A DNA stretch of 64,000 bases, from positions 124,001 through 188,000 of the forward strand of contig NZ_VRLV01000010.1 in the NCBI RefSeq assembly GCF_009760925.1, given 5' to 3'. The notes under the pieces were generated by a model. It was not told the origin of the DNA, did no database searches, and saw only the letters and a list, made by a program, of their open reading frames with translations. Positions 32,424 through 40,342 of this stretch are shown here, piece after piece. The DNA comes from Nonomuraea typhae. GTDB lineage: Bacteria; Actinomycetota; Actinomycetes; Streptosporangiales; Streptosporangiaceae. Positions within the stretch are counted from its first letter, which is position 1. Every line of letters begins with the position of its first letter. The position numbers and the translations under genes are program-made.

Positions 32424-32540
32424 GATCGACACCTCGTCTCTTCTCATCCTCAGGTTTAGGTGAAGGGAGTTGAGGGCCGCTTGTCGCGCGCTTGCAGCCG
32501 TGGTCACACTGGCGATGTGACACGGGCTTGAGGGATCAAA

Positions 32541-32559
32541 TAAGGTAAGGCTGGCCTTA
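32541..32559. promoter_or_regulatory. Iron-box-like site (IdeR/DmdR type)
   Basis: TAAGGTAAGGCTGGCCTTA matches the DtxR/IdeR/DmdR consensus TTAGGTTAGGCTAACCTAA at 14 of 19 positions, with the central AGGC and CCT arms intact. It lies 31 bases before the DedA start and 118 bases before the divergent secreted-protein start. Iron repression of DedA is inferred. Confidence 0.5.
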
Positions 32560-32589
32560 TGGTGCGCTAGGTGAGGTGGGGTGTCTGGT

Positions 32590-33105
32590 ATGCGATTCCT
32601 TGCGGGCATCCCCGATCCGGCCAGGGCTTCGCTCTTCGGCCTGCCGTACTGGCTCATCGTGCTCGTCGGGGCGGTCGCGCTCTTCGGTGCGTTCCAGGCG
32701 TACTACTGGATCGGCTACAAACTCGGCGAGAAGCTCTACGACTCGAAGATCGGCAAGAGGCTGCCGCGGGCGCAGATCGCCCGGGTGGAGAAGGTCGTCG
32801 AGAAGTGGGGCGCCCTGGCCGTCTACGGCTGCTTCTGGGTGCCGGTTCTGCGGCACACGCTGCCGTGGGTCGCGGGCGTGCTGCGCATCTCCTACCCGTG
32901 GTACGTGGTGGCCAGCGCGCTGGGGTGCCTGACGTGGGTGCCGGTGACGTCGTTCGCGCTGTACGGGGTGATCTGGGGCTGGGTCCAGCTGGCCACGCAC
33001 TCGCCGATCACCGCGGTGGCGGTCGCGGTCGTGGTCGTGGCGGTGGTCGTGGCCGTGATCATCCGGCGCAGGCGGCGCAGGGCGGACCGGGCCCTGGCCG
33101 CCTGA
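32590..33105 (+). CDS. DedA/VTT-domain membrane protein
   Basis: 171-residue polytopic protein of the DedA (VTT) family, which are undecaprenyl-phosphate or phosphatidylserine-type lipid flippases. Visible features are FQAYYWIGYKLGEKL, then LAVYGCFWVPVLRHTLPWVAGVLRISYPWYVV, whose R-H-x-P/G segment is the family signature. It is shorter than typical DedA (about 200) and ends in a basic RRRRRR tail. ATG 32590 is preferred; GGTGGGG lies seven bases upstream, while GTG 32581 overlaps that site. An iron-box-like sequence lies just upstream. Confidence 0.82.
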   Translation: MRFLAGIPDPARASLFGLPYWLIVLVGAVALFGAFQAYYWIGYKLGEKLYDSKIGKRLPRAQIARVEKVVEKWGALAVYGCFWVPVLRHTLPWVAGVLRISYPWYVVASALGCLTWVPVTSFALYGVIWGWVQLATHSPITAVAVAVVVVAVVVAVIIRRRRRRADRALAA

Positions 33106-33117
33106 CGGCCGGAATCC

Positions 33118-33312
33118 TCAGACCGCGGCCAGGCTCTGGTCGTCGATCTCCGCGGTGGCCGCGTTCCTGCGCACGGACTCGATGCCGTTGATGCAGGCGG
33201 CCTTGGTCGTGTAGCCCTCGCTGACGGCGATGGTCTGGCCGTTGCCGGCGACCAGCTTGAAGCGGTACTCGTCTCTCTTGTCCTTGGAGATGACGAATTT
33301 CCCAGCAGCCAT
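33118..33312 (-). CDS. DUF1508 (YegP-family) small protein
   Basis: 64 residues. One DUF1508 repeat is clear: MAAGKFVISKDKRDEYRFKL, then AGNGQTIAVSEGYTTKAACI, then GIESVRRNA. YegP-type proteins form a small beta-alpha domain of unknown function, sometimes in tandem; here there is one copy with a short acidic tail. A GGGGGG ribosome-binding site precedes ATG 33312, which fixes the start; upstream in-frame codons would not add homologous sequence. Confidence 0.88.
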   Translation of the reverse strand: MAAGKFVISKDKRDEYRFKLVAGNGQTIAVSEGYTTKAACINGIESVRRNAATAEIDDQSLAAV

Positions 33313-33421
33313 GGTGAACCCCCCGATTTGGCCGATGTAACGATCATTTACCCCCATCAAGCTGTAGTTTTCCCGCCCAAAGGGCCGACTTCGGCAAACG
33401 GACCTTAGATCACCTGTCACC

Positions 33422-34267
33422 ATGGCTGACATGCATATTGGGGGAATCTTCGCTTCTGCCGCGGTAGCCGTACTCGTGGGTGTCGCCACGCCCGCCTACG
33501 CAGCCGCGAAGCCCGACGTCGGTGCCAAGCAGGCGTACGTCGTCGACTCAGCCGGAACGATCCACGTCGGCAAGCGCCAGACCAAGAGGGTCCCGGTGGC
33601 CAGCCTGGTCAAGGTGATGACCGCCTACGTGGTGCTGCGCGAGGCCCGGCTGACCGACACCGTCACGATCACGGCGGCGGACGTACGGCACGCGGCCGAC
33701 AACGGCGCCACCAGCGCCGCGCTGCGCAAGGGCGAGAAGCTGACGGTCGAGGAGCTGTTGTACGGCCTCATGCTGCCCTCGGGCGCCGACGCCTCGAACG
33801 CGCTGGCCAGGACCTACGGGCCGGGCAAGAAGGCATTCATCGACAAGATGAACGCCACCGCCCGCCAGCTCGGCCTGGCCGACACCCACTACACGAACGC
33901 CGACGGCCTGCCCACGCCCGCCCGCGGCGGCTACTCGACCGCCGTCGACCAGGCCAGGCTCGCCCAGGTCGCGCTGAAGAACCCGGCCTTCACCCAGGTC
34001 GTCTCGGCGAAGAAGCACAAGGTCGCCAAGTCCGCGGACAACCGCGCCCACACCTGGAAGAACACCAACAAGCTGCTGGAGCGCACCGACGGCGTGCTCG
34101 GCGTCAAGACCGGCTACACCCGCGCGGCCGGCTACTGCCTGCTCTTCGCCGCGGAGCGCGACGGCAGGCAGGTCGTCGGCGTGCTCCTCGGCGACCAGAA
34201 CGAGCGCCGCTTCACCGAGGCGGAGGAACTGCTCGACTACGTGAGCGCGCAGATCGCGGCGGGCTGA
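33422..34267 (+). CDS. D-alanyl-D-alanine carboxypeptidase (penicillin-binding protein type 5/6)
   Basis: 281-residue exported serine peptidase that trims peptidoglycan stem peptides. A signal peptide occupies residues 1-28 (GIFASAAVAVLVGVATPAYA). The catalytic Ser61-x-x-Lys64 is in VASLVKVMT and KTG is at 229-231 (GVKTGYTRAAGYC). The second motif, usually SxN, is here Ser120-Gly-Ala in LPSGADASNAL, so the Asn is missing; actinobacterial homologues often vary here. There is no C-terminal amphipathic anchor. Tail-to-tail overlap of 56 bases with the next gene. Confidence 0.92.
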   Translation: MADMHIGGIFASAAVAVLVGVATPAYAAAKPDVGAKQAYVVDSAGTIHVGKRQTKRVPVASLVKVMTAYVVLREARLTDTVTITAADVRHAADNGATSAALRKGEKLTVEELLYGLMLPSGADASNALARTYGPGKKAFIDKMNATARQLGLADTHYTNADGLPTPARGGYSTAVDQARLAQVALKNPAFTQVVSAKKHKVAKSADNRAHTWKNTNKLLERTDGVLGVKTGYTRAAGYCLLFAAERDGRQVVGVLLGDQNERRFTEAEELLDYVSAQIAAG

Positions 34268-35792
34268 GCACCGCCTCGGCCCTGGCACACAGGTACGGCC
34301 GCGCCAGGGCCAGGGCGGTGACCGTGAGCGCCATCCCCAGGAAGACCGGCGCGAGGTGCCAGAGATCGACGTAGCCGATGGCGCCGTGCACCACGACCGC
34401 GGGCAGGAATCCGGCCGCCCCCGCCACCGCCAGCACCCACCACAGCCACGCCTCCCCGCGCCGCCAGGCCCACATGCTGAGCAGCGTGATCGCCGCCCCG
34501 GCCGCGACCAGCGCCCCGCCGAAGGTGACCCGGTCGTGCGCGATGAACGGCAGCAGCCGCGGGTTGGCCGCCCGCATGGCGTCCGGATCGGCCCCCAGGA
34601 ACTCCAGGTCGCTGGGGACGAACACCTCGGTCAGCCCGACGGCCGAGACCACGATCCCGCCGATGAGCAGGCCGAATCCGGTGACCACCATGAGCAGTTG
34701 CCCGGTGAGCGCGCGGCGCCGCAGCCGTTCCGGCCCCTCGGGCAGCACCCGCCAGCGCGGCGGGCCTGCGGTGCGCCGCGTCGCCAGGAGGAACATCGGC
34801 AGCAACACCACGGTCGCCGCCGCGTGCACCGGCTCCAGGAACCCGAAGCCCGCGAAGGAGAACCAGCTCAGGAAGCCGATGGCGCCCGAGACCAGATAGG
34901 CCCGCCGCGCCCACGGCCAGCGCCGCCGCAGGCCGCCCGCCGCGATCCCCGCGTACAGGACCCCGATGGCCACCATGGAGCCCGCCAGGGTGATCCGGTC
35001 ATGCTGCAGGAACCCCGGCAGGCGGTGGCTGATCGCATGCAGATGGTACGGCCCGGCCCCCAGGAAGTCCCGGTCGTACCAGAGCAGGATGGGGCCCAGC
35101 GTGACCACGGCCGCGCCGAGGGCGAACGCGATGACGCCCGCCCCCATGAGCACGCCCCACCACCAGCCTGGCCATCGCCGTGGATCGGCGCCCAGCGCGC
35201 GCAGGCGGGGCGGCGCCTCGGCGGGCGTGGCGGCCTCGATGACCCGGGCGAACCATCCCGGCCCCGCCTCGATCAGCACGGCGGGCGTGGCCAGCACGGT
35301 CTTCCGGGGATCGGCGAGCACCCGGGCCGCGTCGTCCACGGACGGAGAGCACGTGCGGACGAGATCCGGATCAGGTCCGAGGACGGCGTCCACGTGCCCT
35401 TTCACGGCTTCCGCGACCCAAGGCTCATCGGTCCGCACGACCACCGGAACCCGCCGTCCCGCCGCCGCCCGGCGCACCTCGGGCACGTCCTCCGAGGTCA
35501 CCGGTGCCACCTCGATCAGCCCGGCGCCGAGCGGTGCCATGGCACGCACGGCCGCACGGGCCGCGGAGGGCGGGACGACCACGCCCACCCTGGCCCGCAC
35601 CAGGACGCCGGAGACCGTCCCGGCCAGGCTGGGATGCGGGTGGAGATGGCCGAGTCCCTGGGCGATGAGCCGCGCCCCGCCGGGCAGTGACCCCACGGCG
35701 GCCAGAGCCCGCAGCGCCAGGTGGCGCGAGCGCCCCTCGCCGAGCATCGCGGCGGCGATCCCCCGCAAGGGGTGATAGGTCCAATCGGGCAT
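34212..35792 (-). CDS. Membrane protein with N-terminal degenerate DHODH-like domain
   Basis: 526 residues. Residues 1 to about 215 resemble the start of class 2 dihydroorotate dehydrogenase (WTYHPLRGIAAAML, then PLGAGLIEVAPVT aligned with the ALGFG-x-E-x-GTVT segment), but the FMN-contacting D-K is replaced by P-S and later catalytic motifs are absent. About eight membrane helices follow. The membrane part is internally duplicated: FLGAGPYHLHAISHRLPGFL + HDRITLAG and FLGADPDAMRAANPRLLPFI + HDRVTFGG. Start ATG 35792 has GGGAGG upstream. Tandem palindromic operators lie before it. Function unknown; loss of enzyme activity is inferred. Confidence 0.72.
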   Translation of the reverse strand: MPDWTYHPLRGIAAAMLGEGRSRHLALRALAAVGSLPGGARLIAQGLGHLHPHPSLAGTVSGVLVRARVGVVVPPSAARAAVRAMAPLGAGLIEVAPVTSEDVPEVRRAAAGRRVPVVVRTDEPWVAEAVKGHVDAVLGPDPDLVRTCSPSVDDAARVLADPRKTVLATPAVLIEAGPGWFARVIEAATPAEAPPRLRALGADPRRWPGWWWGVLMGAGVIAFALGAAVVTLGPILLWYDRDFLGAGPYHLHAISHRLPGFLQHDRITLAGSMVAIGVLYAGIAAGGLRRRWPWARRAYLVSGAIGFLSWFSFAGFGFLEPVHAAATVVLLPMFLLATRRTAGPPRWRVLPEGPERLRRRALTGQLLMVVTGFGLLIGGIVVSAVGLTEVFVPSDLEFLGADPDAMRAANPRLLPFIAHDRVTFGGALVAAGAAITLLSMWAWRRGEAWLWWVLAVAGAAGFLPAVVVHGAIGYVDLWHLAPVFLGMALTVTALALARPYLCARAEAVLSPPRSARSRSRAVPPPR

Positions 35793-35806
35793 CGACCGGC
35801 CTCCCG

Positions 35807-35859
35807 TTAAGCAGTCGCTCAAATCAACATGGAGGCTATCTTAAGCGATCGCTCAAGTC
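35807..35859. promoter_or_regulatory. Tandem operator repeats TTAAGCRRTCGCTCAARTC
   Basis: Two 19-bp direct repeats, at 35807-35825 and 35841-35859, 34 bases apart (about three helical turns). Each is itself a partial palindrome; the second contains AGCGATCGCT. They frame a TAGCCT that could be the -10 box of the minus-strand gene starting at 35792, and each offers a TTGAGC on the minus strand. The form is that of a TetR-type operator. The second copy just touches the end of the next gene. Confidence 0.6.
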
Positions 35860-36538
35860 AGAACAGCCCATCCAAAAGAGCCAGGAGGGTAACCGCCAGG
35901 GCGCCCATGAGGGTGACGATGATGGCGTCCTTGTTCCGGCGGAAGAAGCCGGGGCGGTCCCGTTCCGGGCCGTTGTACATGGAGGCGTGACAGATGACGC
36001 GGCGGAAGACGAATCTGCACGCGGGCGCCAGGAGCAGGGCGGCGGCCGGGCTCGCGGCCAGGAGCCACCACGTGGGGCCCGCGACCGCCGCGATGAGGAG
36101 AACCAGGACCTCGGCGAGCAGCAACGCGAAGACATATCCCACCACGGGCTTCTTGAGCACGTGCCTGATCCATCGTCGCCAGTACGGCCGGCACAGGTCG
36201 TCAATCGTCTGGGCGGCTTCCAACACGTCTCCCGAGCTGCTGCTGTGGCGGAGTTTCGCGCGTTCGCGGCAGAGCTCGACCCACAACGTGGGCTCCGTCA
36301 TGTCCGGGCGGGTGGCCCACATGCCGACGTATTTCAACACCCGATCGGCCTTGTCGGGCAGATCCAGGAAGTCCGCGGGCGAGGAGAGCAAGAAGCAGGT
36401 GCCGCGGGCGTCCTGCACCTTGCACGCGAAGTCGCCGACCGAGGAAACCGCTTCACCGATCTCCACGAGGACCGTTTGGTGGAGCACTACCGGCCCCAGG
36501 TCGCACTTTTTCCCAGAGGGAATTTTTCGAATGCCCAT
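35858..36538 (-). CDS. Hypothetical membrane-associated protein, 226 aa
   Basis: I do not recognise a family. Residues 1-120 are soluble with a mixed fold (GPVVLHQTVLVEIGEAVSSV, TCFLLSSPADFLDLPDKADR). Two closely spaced helices follow (GYVFALLLAEVLVLLIAAVA, then WWLLAASPAAALLLAPACRF), and a third hydrophobic stretch ends the protein (IIVTLMGALAVTLLALLDGLF). Start is uncertain: ATG 36538 is chosen because the 36564-36584 palindrome lies upstream of it; ATG 36613 is in frame. The upstream region is A/T-richer than the rest. Soluble-sensor-plus-membrane layout is suggestive only. Confidence 0.55.
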   Translation of the reverse strand: MGIRKIPSGKKCDLGPVVLHQTVLVEIGEAVSSVGDFACKVQDARGTCFLLSSPADFLDLPDKADRVLKYVGMWATRPDMTEPTLWVELCRERAKLRHSSSSGDVLEAAQTIDDLCRPYWRRWIRHVLKKPVVGYVFALLLAEVLVLLIAAVAGPTWWLLAASPAAALLLAPACRFVFRRVICHASMYNGPERDRPGFFRRNKDAIIVTLMGALAVTLLALLDGLF

Positions 36539-36563
36539 TGCATGTTTTCTCTTTTGGACTCTG

Positions 36564-36584
36564 CCGCACTCGCGAGGAGTGCGG
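36564..36584. promoter_or_regulatory. 8-bp inverted repeat in a divergent interval
   Basis: CCGCACTC-GCGAG-GAGTGCGG between the divergent hypothetical membrane protein (36538 minus) and DUF397 (36656 plus) genes. Operator or hairpin; no T-run follows on either strand, so termination is less likely. Confidence 0.45.
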
Positions 36585-36655
36585 ATGTGCGTGGATTCTG
36601 AGCCCCGTACCATGCCCGGACGTCATTACCGTTGCCCCCAGACGCCCGGCCGATC

Positions 36656-37087
36656 ATGAACTTAAGCGGTTTTGGCTCCTCTCCATTGCCGGACGGTGAC
36701 AAGTGGGTATCGATTGCCCGCGAGACGCTCGCGTACAGGTGTTCATGGAATGATGAAGCAGGCCCCCTTGAATCCTTCGTCGGTCACAGCGAGGACGGTA
36801 TGAGGGTGACGGAGTTCGACCTCCCGAGGTCGGCATGGCGCAGAAGCACTTATTGCGGTTCCAGCGGCGCATGCGTCGAAGTGGCCGTGCTCGACGACCA
36901 GACCATCGCGATGCGGTCATCGGCACAGCCGGAACGCCCGGTGCTGATCTTCGCCCCCGAGGCGTGGATCAGCTTCCTCGGCAGCCTCCGTGCCGGCCAT
37001 CAGGAGGAGGACATCCCTTCCAGCAGGGCGGCCGACTCTCCGGCCGGCCGGGCCAATGACTGGATGACGCCGAAGACCCGCTCGTAG
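36656..37087 (+). CDS. DUF397-domain protein with extra N- and C-terminal sequence
   Basis: 143 residues. The DUF397 core lies at about 58-113 (RSAWRRSTYCGSSGACVEVA, QTIAMRSSAQPERPVLIFAP, EAWISFLGSLRAG). DUF397 proteins are usually 60-70 residues and encoded right after an XRE/DUF5753 regulator on the same strand; together they act in a toxin-antitoxin-like or developmental switch (BldB-associated in Streptomyces relatives). Here an unrelated 55-residue N-terminus is added and the last 30 residues run antisense through the XRE gene end, so the pair is tail to tail, overlapping by 88 bases. Confidence 0.75.
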   Translation: MNLSGFGSSPLPDGDKWVSIARETLAYRCSWNDEAGPLESFVGHSEDGMRVTEFDLPRSAWRRSTYCGSSGACVEVAVLDDQTIAMRSSAQPERPVLIFAPEAWISFLGSLRAGHQEEDIPSSRAADSPAGRANDWMTPKTRS

Positions 37088-37842
37088 ACGGCGGTCCGGT
37101 CCGCGTCGTCGAGCAGGTGGGACTCGTTGAGGTGCTCGAGATAGACGACCTTCGGCTCGACCGGGTCACGGAATCCGAGCATGATGAACGCTCGTCCCTC
37201 GGCCGGGTGAAGGCCCACGTCGCGGGAGATGACCTGGACGGAGACGCCGGGCCGCCGGCCCATCTCCACGAGATGACGGAGTTGCTCCTTCATCACCCCG
37301 CGGTCGCCCACGGGCCTCCTCAGCGCGTCCTCCTCGATGACCACGTGAAGGTTCGGGGGCGAATCGCCCGCCAGCAGCGACTGCCGTTGTTTCCGCAGCG
37401 AAATCCTTTGTTCCGCCAGCTCGGCGGGCACGCCACACGTGTGCATGACCGCGCGCATGTACGCGTCCGTCTGCAGAAGCCCCGGCACCAGGAAGGGCTG
37501 ATAGAAACTTATGTCGGTGGCTTCGTCTTCAAGGCTGACGAAGAATTCATATCCCTCGGGAATGATGTCCGCGTATGCCTGCAGCCATCCCTTCTTTTCC
37601 CGGGTCTGCCGGACCCAGGCCAGAAATGCCGCCCGGCGTGCGTCGCCCACCCCGTACAGGCCGAGCATCTCGCGGACGTCGATCGGCCGCACCGCCACCC
37701 GGCCCGTCTCGATCCGGGAAATCTTGGCCGGCGAGCACTCCAGGTGCGCTGCGGCTTCTTCGAGGGTTTTGCCGCTCTCCTCCCGGAGCTCCCGTAACTT
37801 CGCGCCGAGCTGGAGGCTCGCCATGGCCCTGTCCCTGATCAT
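37000..37842 (-). CDS. XRE-family regulator with DUF5753
   Basis: 280 residues. The N-terminal XRE HTH is seen in LGAKLRELREESGKTLEEAA and HLECSPAKISRIETGRVAVR; the C-terminal about 170 residues are the DUF5753 ligand-like domain (YQPFLVPGLLQTDAYMRAVM, EEDALRRPVGDRGVMKEQL). Such regulators are abundant in actinomycetes and partner with DUF397 proteins. Start is uncertain between ATG 37842, GTG 37854 and ATG 37824; all keep the HTH. Its 3' end overlaps the DUF397 gene on the other strand, an unusual arrangement for this pair. Confidence 0.88.
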   Translation of the reverse strand: MIRDRAMASLQLGAKLRELREESGKTLEEAAAHLECSPAKISRIETGRVAVRPIDVREMLGLYGVGDARRAAFLAWVRQTREKKGWLQAYADIIPEGYEFFVSLEDEATDISFYQPFLVPGLLQTDAYMRAVMHTCGVPAELAEQRISLRKQRQSLLAGDSPPNLHVVIEEDALRRPVGDRGVMKEQLRHLVEMGRRPGVSVQVISRDVGLHPAEGRAFIMLGFRDPVEPKVVYLEHLNESHLLDDADRTAVYERVFGVIQSLARPAGESAALLEGMSSS

Positions 37843-37964
37843 GCGGTCACTCACCCCATCTAACGACACCAAGGGCAAAACCTAGCACGCTTCACGATAC
37901 GACGAAATGCAAGGATTTGCACCACTGTGGGCGTCTGAATAGACAGCAGATGGGCATAAATCGC

Positions 37965-38783
37965 TTATTTAGTAGGAAATGGGACCATTAGCCCATGGCA
38001 GGCGATGGCCGCCGCCGCCACGACGTTCAGCGAGTCCACCCCGGCGGCCATCGCCACCGGGCTCATCGGGATGCACACCGCCTCGTCGGCCTCCTCCAGC
38101 CAGTGCGAGGACAGCCCATCGCCCTCGGCGCCCAGCAGCAGCGCCACCCGGTCCTTCAGCGCGGCGGCGTGCAGCGGCGTGGCGGCCTGGTCGGGGGTCA
38201 GGGCCAGGGTCTGGAAACCCGCCTCCCGCAGCTGCGCCAGCCCGCCGAACCAGTCGTCCATGCGCGCGTACGGGATCGAGAACACCGAACCCATCGAGAC
38301 CTTGACCGCCCGCCGGTAGAGCGGGTCGGCGCAGCGGGGCGACAACACCACCGCGTCCACGCCGAGCGCCGCCGCGCACCGGAAGATGGCCCCGATGTTG
38401 GCGTGGTCGACCAGATCCTCCAGAACCACGATCCGCCTGGCCCCGGCCAGCACCTCCGGCACGGACGGCAGCGCCACGCGCTCCAGCGAGGCCAGCGCAC
38501 CGCGGTGCACCTGGAACCCGGCGATCCCCGACACGACCTCGTCGCCGGCCACGTACACCAGCGCGTCGCCGACCGCGTCGGCCAGCGAGCGCAGCCAGCG
38601 TTCCGTGGTCAGCACCGAGCGCACCGGGTATCCGGCGGCGATCGCCCGCCTGATCACCTTCTCCCCCTCGGCCAGGAACAGACCGCGGGACGCCTCCAGG
38701 CTCTTGCGGAGTTCGACGTCGCGCAGCCCGGTGTAGTCGGCCAGGCGGGGGTCGGCGGGGTCGCTCACGTACTCAAGCACCAT
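37965..38783 (-). CDS. TrmH/SpoU-family RNA 2'-O-methyltransferase
   Basis: 272-residue SPOUT methyltransferase that methylates ribose in tRNA or rRNA using S-adenosylmethionine, working as a dimer. The three SpoU motifs are present: DHANIGAIFRCAAALGVDAVVL, then LLLGAEGDGLS, then IPMSPVAMAAGVDSLNVVAAAAI. An N-terminal substrate-binding domain begins with LADYTGLRDVELRKSLEASRG. It starts inside the stop of the DUF4184 gene (TGATG at 38783), so they form a two-gene operon. Exact RNA target not deducible. Confidence 0.92.
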   Translation of the reverse strand: MVLEYVSDPADPRLADYTGLRDVELRKSLEASRGLFLAEGEKVIRRAIAAGYPVRSVLTTERWLRSLADAVGDALVYVAGDEVVSGIAGFQVHRGALASLERVALPSVPEVLAGARRIVVLEDLVDHANIGAIFRCAAALGVDAVVLSPRCADPLYRRAVKVSMGSVFSIPYARMDDWFGGLAQLREAGFQTLALTPDQAATPLHAAALKDRVALLLGAEGDGLSSHWLEEADEAVCIPMSPVAMAAGVDSLNVVAAAAIACHGLMVPFPTK

Positions 38784-39544
38784 CAGATGGTACGCACCCG
38801 GCGCCGCCTGACCTGCCAGGTCACGGCGTAGCCGGTGAGCACCAGGCCGAGGCCGACCAGGGTGCCGGCGCCGATCCGGGTGACCAGGCTGGCCAGGCTG
38901 CCGTGGTCGGGATGGTCGATCAGGGGCCAGACGGCCGCGCCGAGCACGATGCCCGCCGCGCAGGCCCACAGGACGGCCCGCCGTACCGGCCAGGGGGTGT
39001 GGAGATGCCCGGGTACGGCTGCCGCCGCCATGCGGGACAGGCCGCGCACGGCCCACCAGGCGACGACGGCCAGGCCGGCGATCGAGGAGAGGTACTGCAG
39101 CAGGCGGAAGACGCTGATCACGCCGAGCACCCGCTCGTCGAAGAAGGTCCACCCCCAGACGTCCACGCTGTAGGAGTGGGTGAAGGAGTCCCAGAAGACG
39201 TGCGTGGCCGATCCCAGGAGCGCTCCAAAGACGATGGGCAGCAGGCGGAAGGACGGCGTCAGCGTGGCGGCCCTGCCGCTCAGGGCGGGTGGCAGGAGGG
39301 CGATCAGGGGCTCGCGGTACAGCCCGTGGAAGAGGTAGACGAGCACGACGACGGAGAGCAGGTCGAGGGTGAGGATCCCCTGCAAGGAGTGCCAATCCGC
39401 ATAGGTGGGCAGAAAGGGCAGGAAGATCGGCAGGTCGGGAACCATCGCGCCGATCGCCAGGGCCCACGGGTCGAGCACGGGGCGCAGCCTGGCCGACGAG
39501 ATGAGAGGCAGCACCGCGGCCACGTGGGCGGGAGTGAACGGCAT
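38783..39544 (-). CDS. DUF4184 membrane protein
   Basis: 253-residue polytopic membrane protein. It opens with the family signature MPFTPAHVAAVLPLI and has further conserved polar residues inside helices (LAIGAMVPDLPIFLPF, and LGSATHVFWDSFTHSYS, with H, D and H). The H-x-x-D pattern resembles the metal site of the YdjM/DUF457 family, membrane hydrolases of unknown substrate. About six to seven helices. First gene of the operon with the SpoU methyltransferase. Confidence 0.8.
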   Translation of the reverse strand: MPFTPAHVAAVLPLISSARLRPVLDPWALAIGAMVPDLPIFLPFLPTYADWHSLQGILTLDLLSVVVLVYLFHGLYREPLIALLPPALSGRAATLTPSFRLLPIVFGALLGSATHVFWDSFTHSYSVDVWGWTFFDERVLGVISVFRLLQYLSSIAGLAVVAWWAVRGLSRMAAAAVPGHLHTPWPVRRAVLWACAAGIVLGAAVWPLIDHPDHGSLASLVTRIGAGTLVGLGLVLTGYAVTWQVRRRRVRTI

Positions 39545-39578
39545 CGGATCACCCTACCCGGCGGATCTTGCCCATTCT

Positions 39579-39609
39579 TTGCGTAAACTGCCCAAGATGA
39601 CCTTATGTA
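39579..39609 (+). promoter_or_regulatory. Weak promoter TTGCGT / TTATGT in divergent interval
   Basis: TTGCGT at 39579-39584 and TTATGT at 39603-39608 with an 18-base spacer, 58 bases before the GTG at 39666. Resemblance to a housekeeping promoter is moderate; it also overlaps the region just upstream of the divergent DUF4184 gene. Confidence 0.35.
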
Positions 39610-39665
39610 GTGGGTAGGTTACTCACCGCTGTCGGCGGCCGGACGCGGGATCTCGGGGGTTCAAG

Positions 39666-40301
39666 GTGCCTGAGCAGCTGGTTCATGCGCATCCGGCCGC
39701 GTCAGCCGACTGGTTGCGCGATGCGCGCCTGGCGCGGCGGCTCAGCGTGATCACGCTCGGCTGGCTGGCGGTGGAGAGTTCGCTCGGGCTGGCGGCGGGG
39801 TTCTCCTCGCATTCTGTGGCGCTGATCGGCTGGGGCCTGTCGGCGCTGGTCGAGGCGGGGGCCAGTCTCGTGGTGCTGTGGCGGTTCACGGGGTCGCGCG
39901 TGCTCTCGCCTTCGGCCGAGGGTACGGCGCGGCGAGCCGTGGCGGTGAGCTTCTGGCTGCTGGCGCCCTATCTCGTCATGCACGTGGCGCACGACCTCGA
40001 GGCCGGGCATCGGGCCGTCCCCAGCGTGCTGGGGATCGTCGTCACGGCGGTCGGCCTCGCGGGGATGCCGGCGCTCGCGGCGGCGAAGCGGCGGCTGGCG
40101 CGGCGGCTGGGTTCCGCGGCCACGGCGGGCGAGGCCGTGCAGAACCTCATCTGCGCGGGGATGGCCGGGGGCGTGCTCGCCGGGTTGTGGCTGAACACCC
40201 TGGGCTGGTGGTGGGTGGATCCGGCGGTGGCGGTGGCCCTGGCGGGCGTCGCCGGGCGCGAGGGATGGCGGGCGTGGCGCGGTCACGCGTGCTGCCACTG
40301 A
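39666..40301 (+). CDS. Cation-efflux-like (CDF transmembrane domain) protein
   Basis: 211 residues with about six membrane helices, resembling the membrane domain of cation diffusion facilitators (SLGLAAGFSSHSVALIGWGL, with S/H replacing the usual HM-x2-D, and NTLGWWWVDPAVAVALAGVA, where the D-P of the last helix is kept). The cytoplasmic dimerisation domain of CDF exporters is missing and only one of the normal metal aspartates is obvious, so transport of Zn or Mn is doubtful. Ends HACCH, another possible metal site. Start is GTG 39666 after GGGGG. Confidence 0.7.
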   Translation: MPEQLVHAHPAASADWLRDARLARRLSVITLGWLAVESSLGLAAGFSSHSVALIGWGLSALVEAGASLVVLWRFTGSRVLSPSAEGTARRAVAVSFWLLAPYLVMHVAHDLEAGHRAVPSVLGIVVTAVGLAGMPALAAAKRRLARRLGSAATAGEAVQNLICAGMAGGVLAGLWLNTLGWWWVDPAVAVALAGVAGREGWRAWRGHACCH

Positions 40302-40326
40302 CGACTACCAAACGTAATCAATGCAT

Positions 40327-40342
40327 CAAAACTAGTGTTTTG
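40327..40342. promoter_or_regulatory. Inverted repeat CAAAAC-TAGT-GTTTTG
   Basis: Six-base arms in the 136-base interval before the substrate-binding/VWA gene, in an A/T-rich patch that stands out from the surrounding sequence. Possible operator or terminator of the preceding gene (TTTTG follows). Confidence 0.4.
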
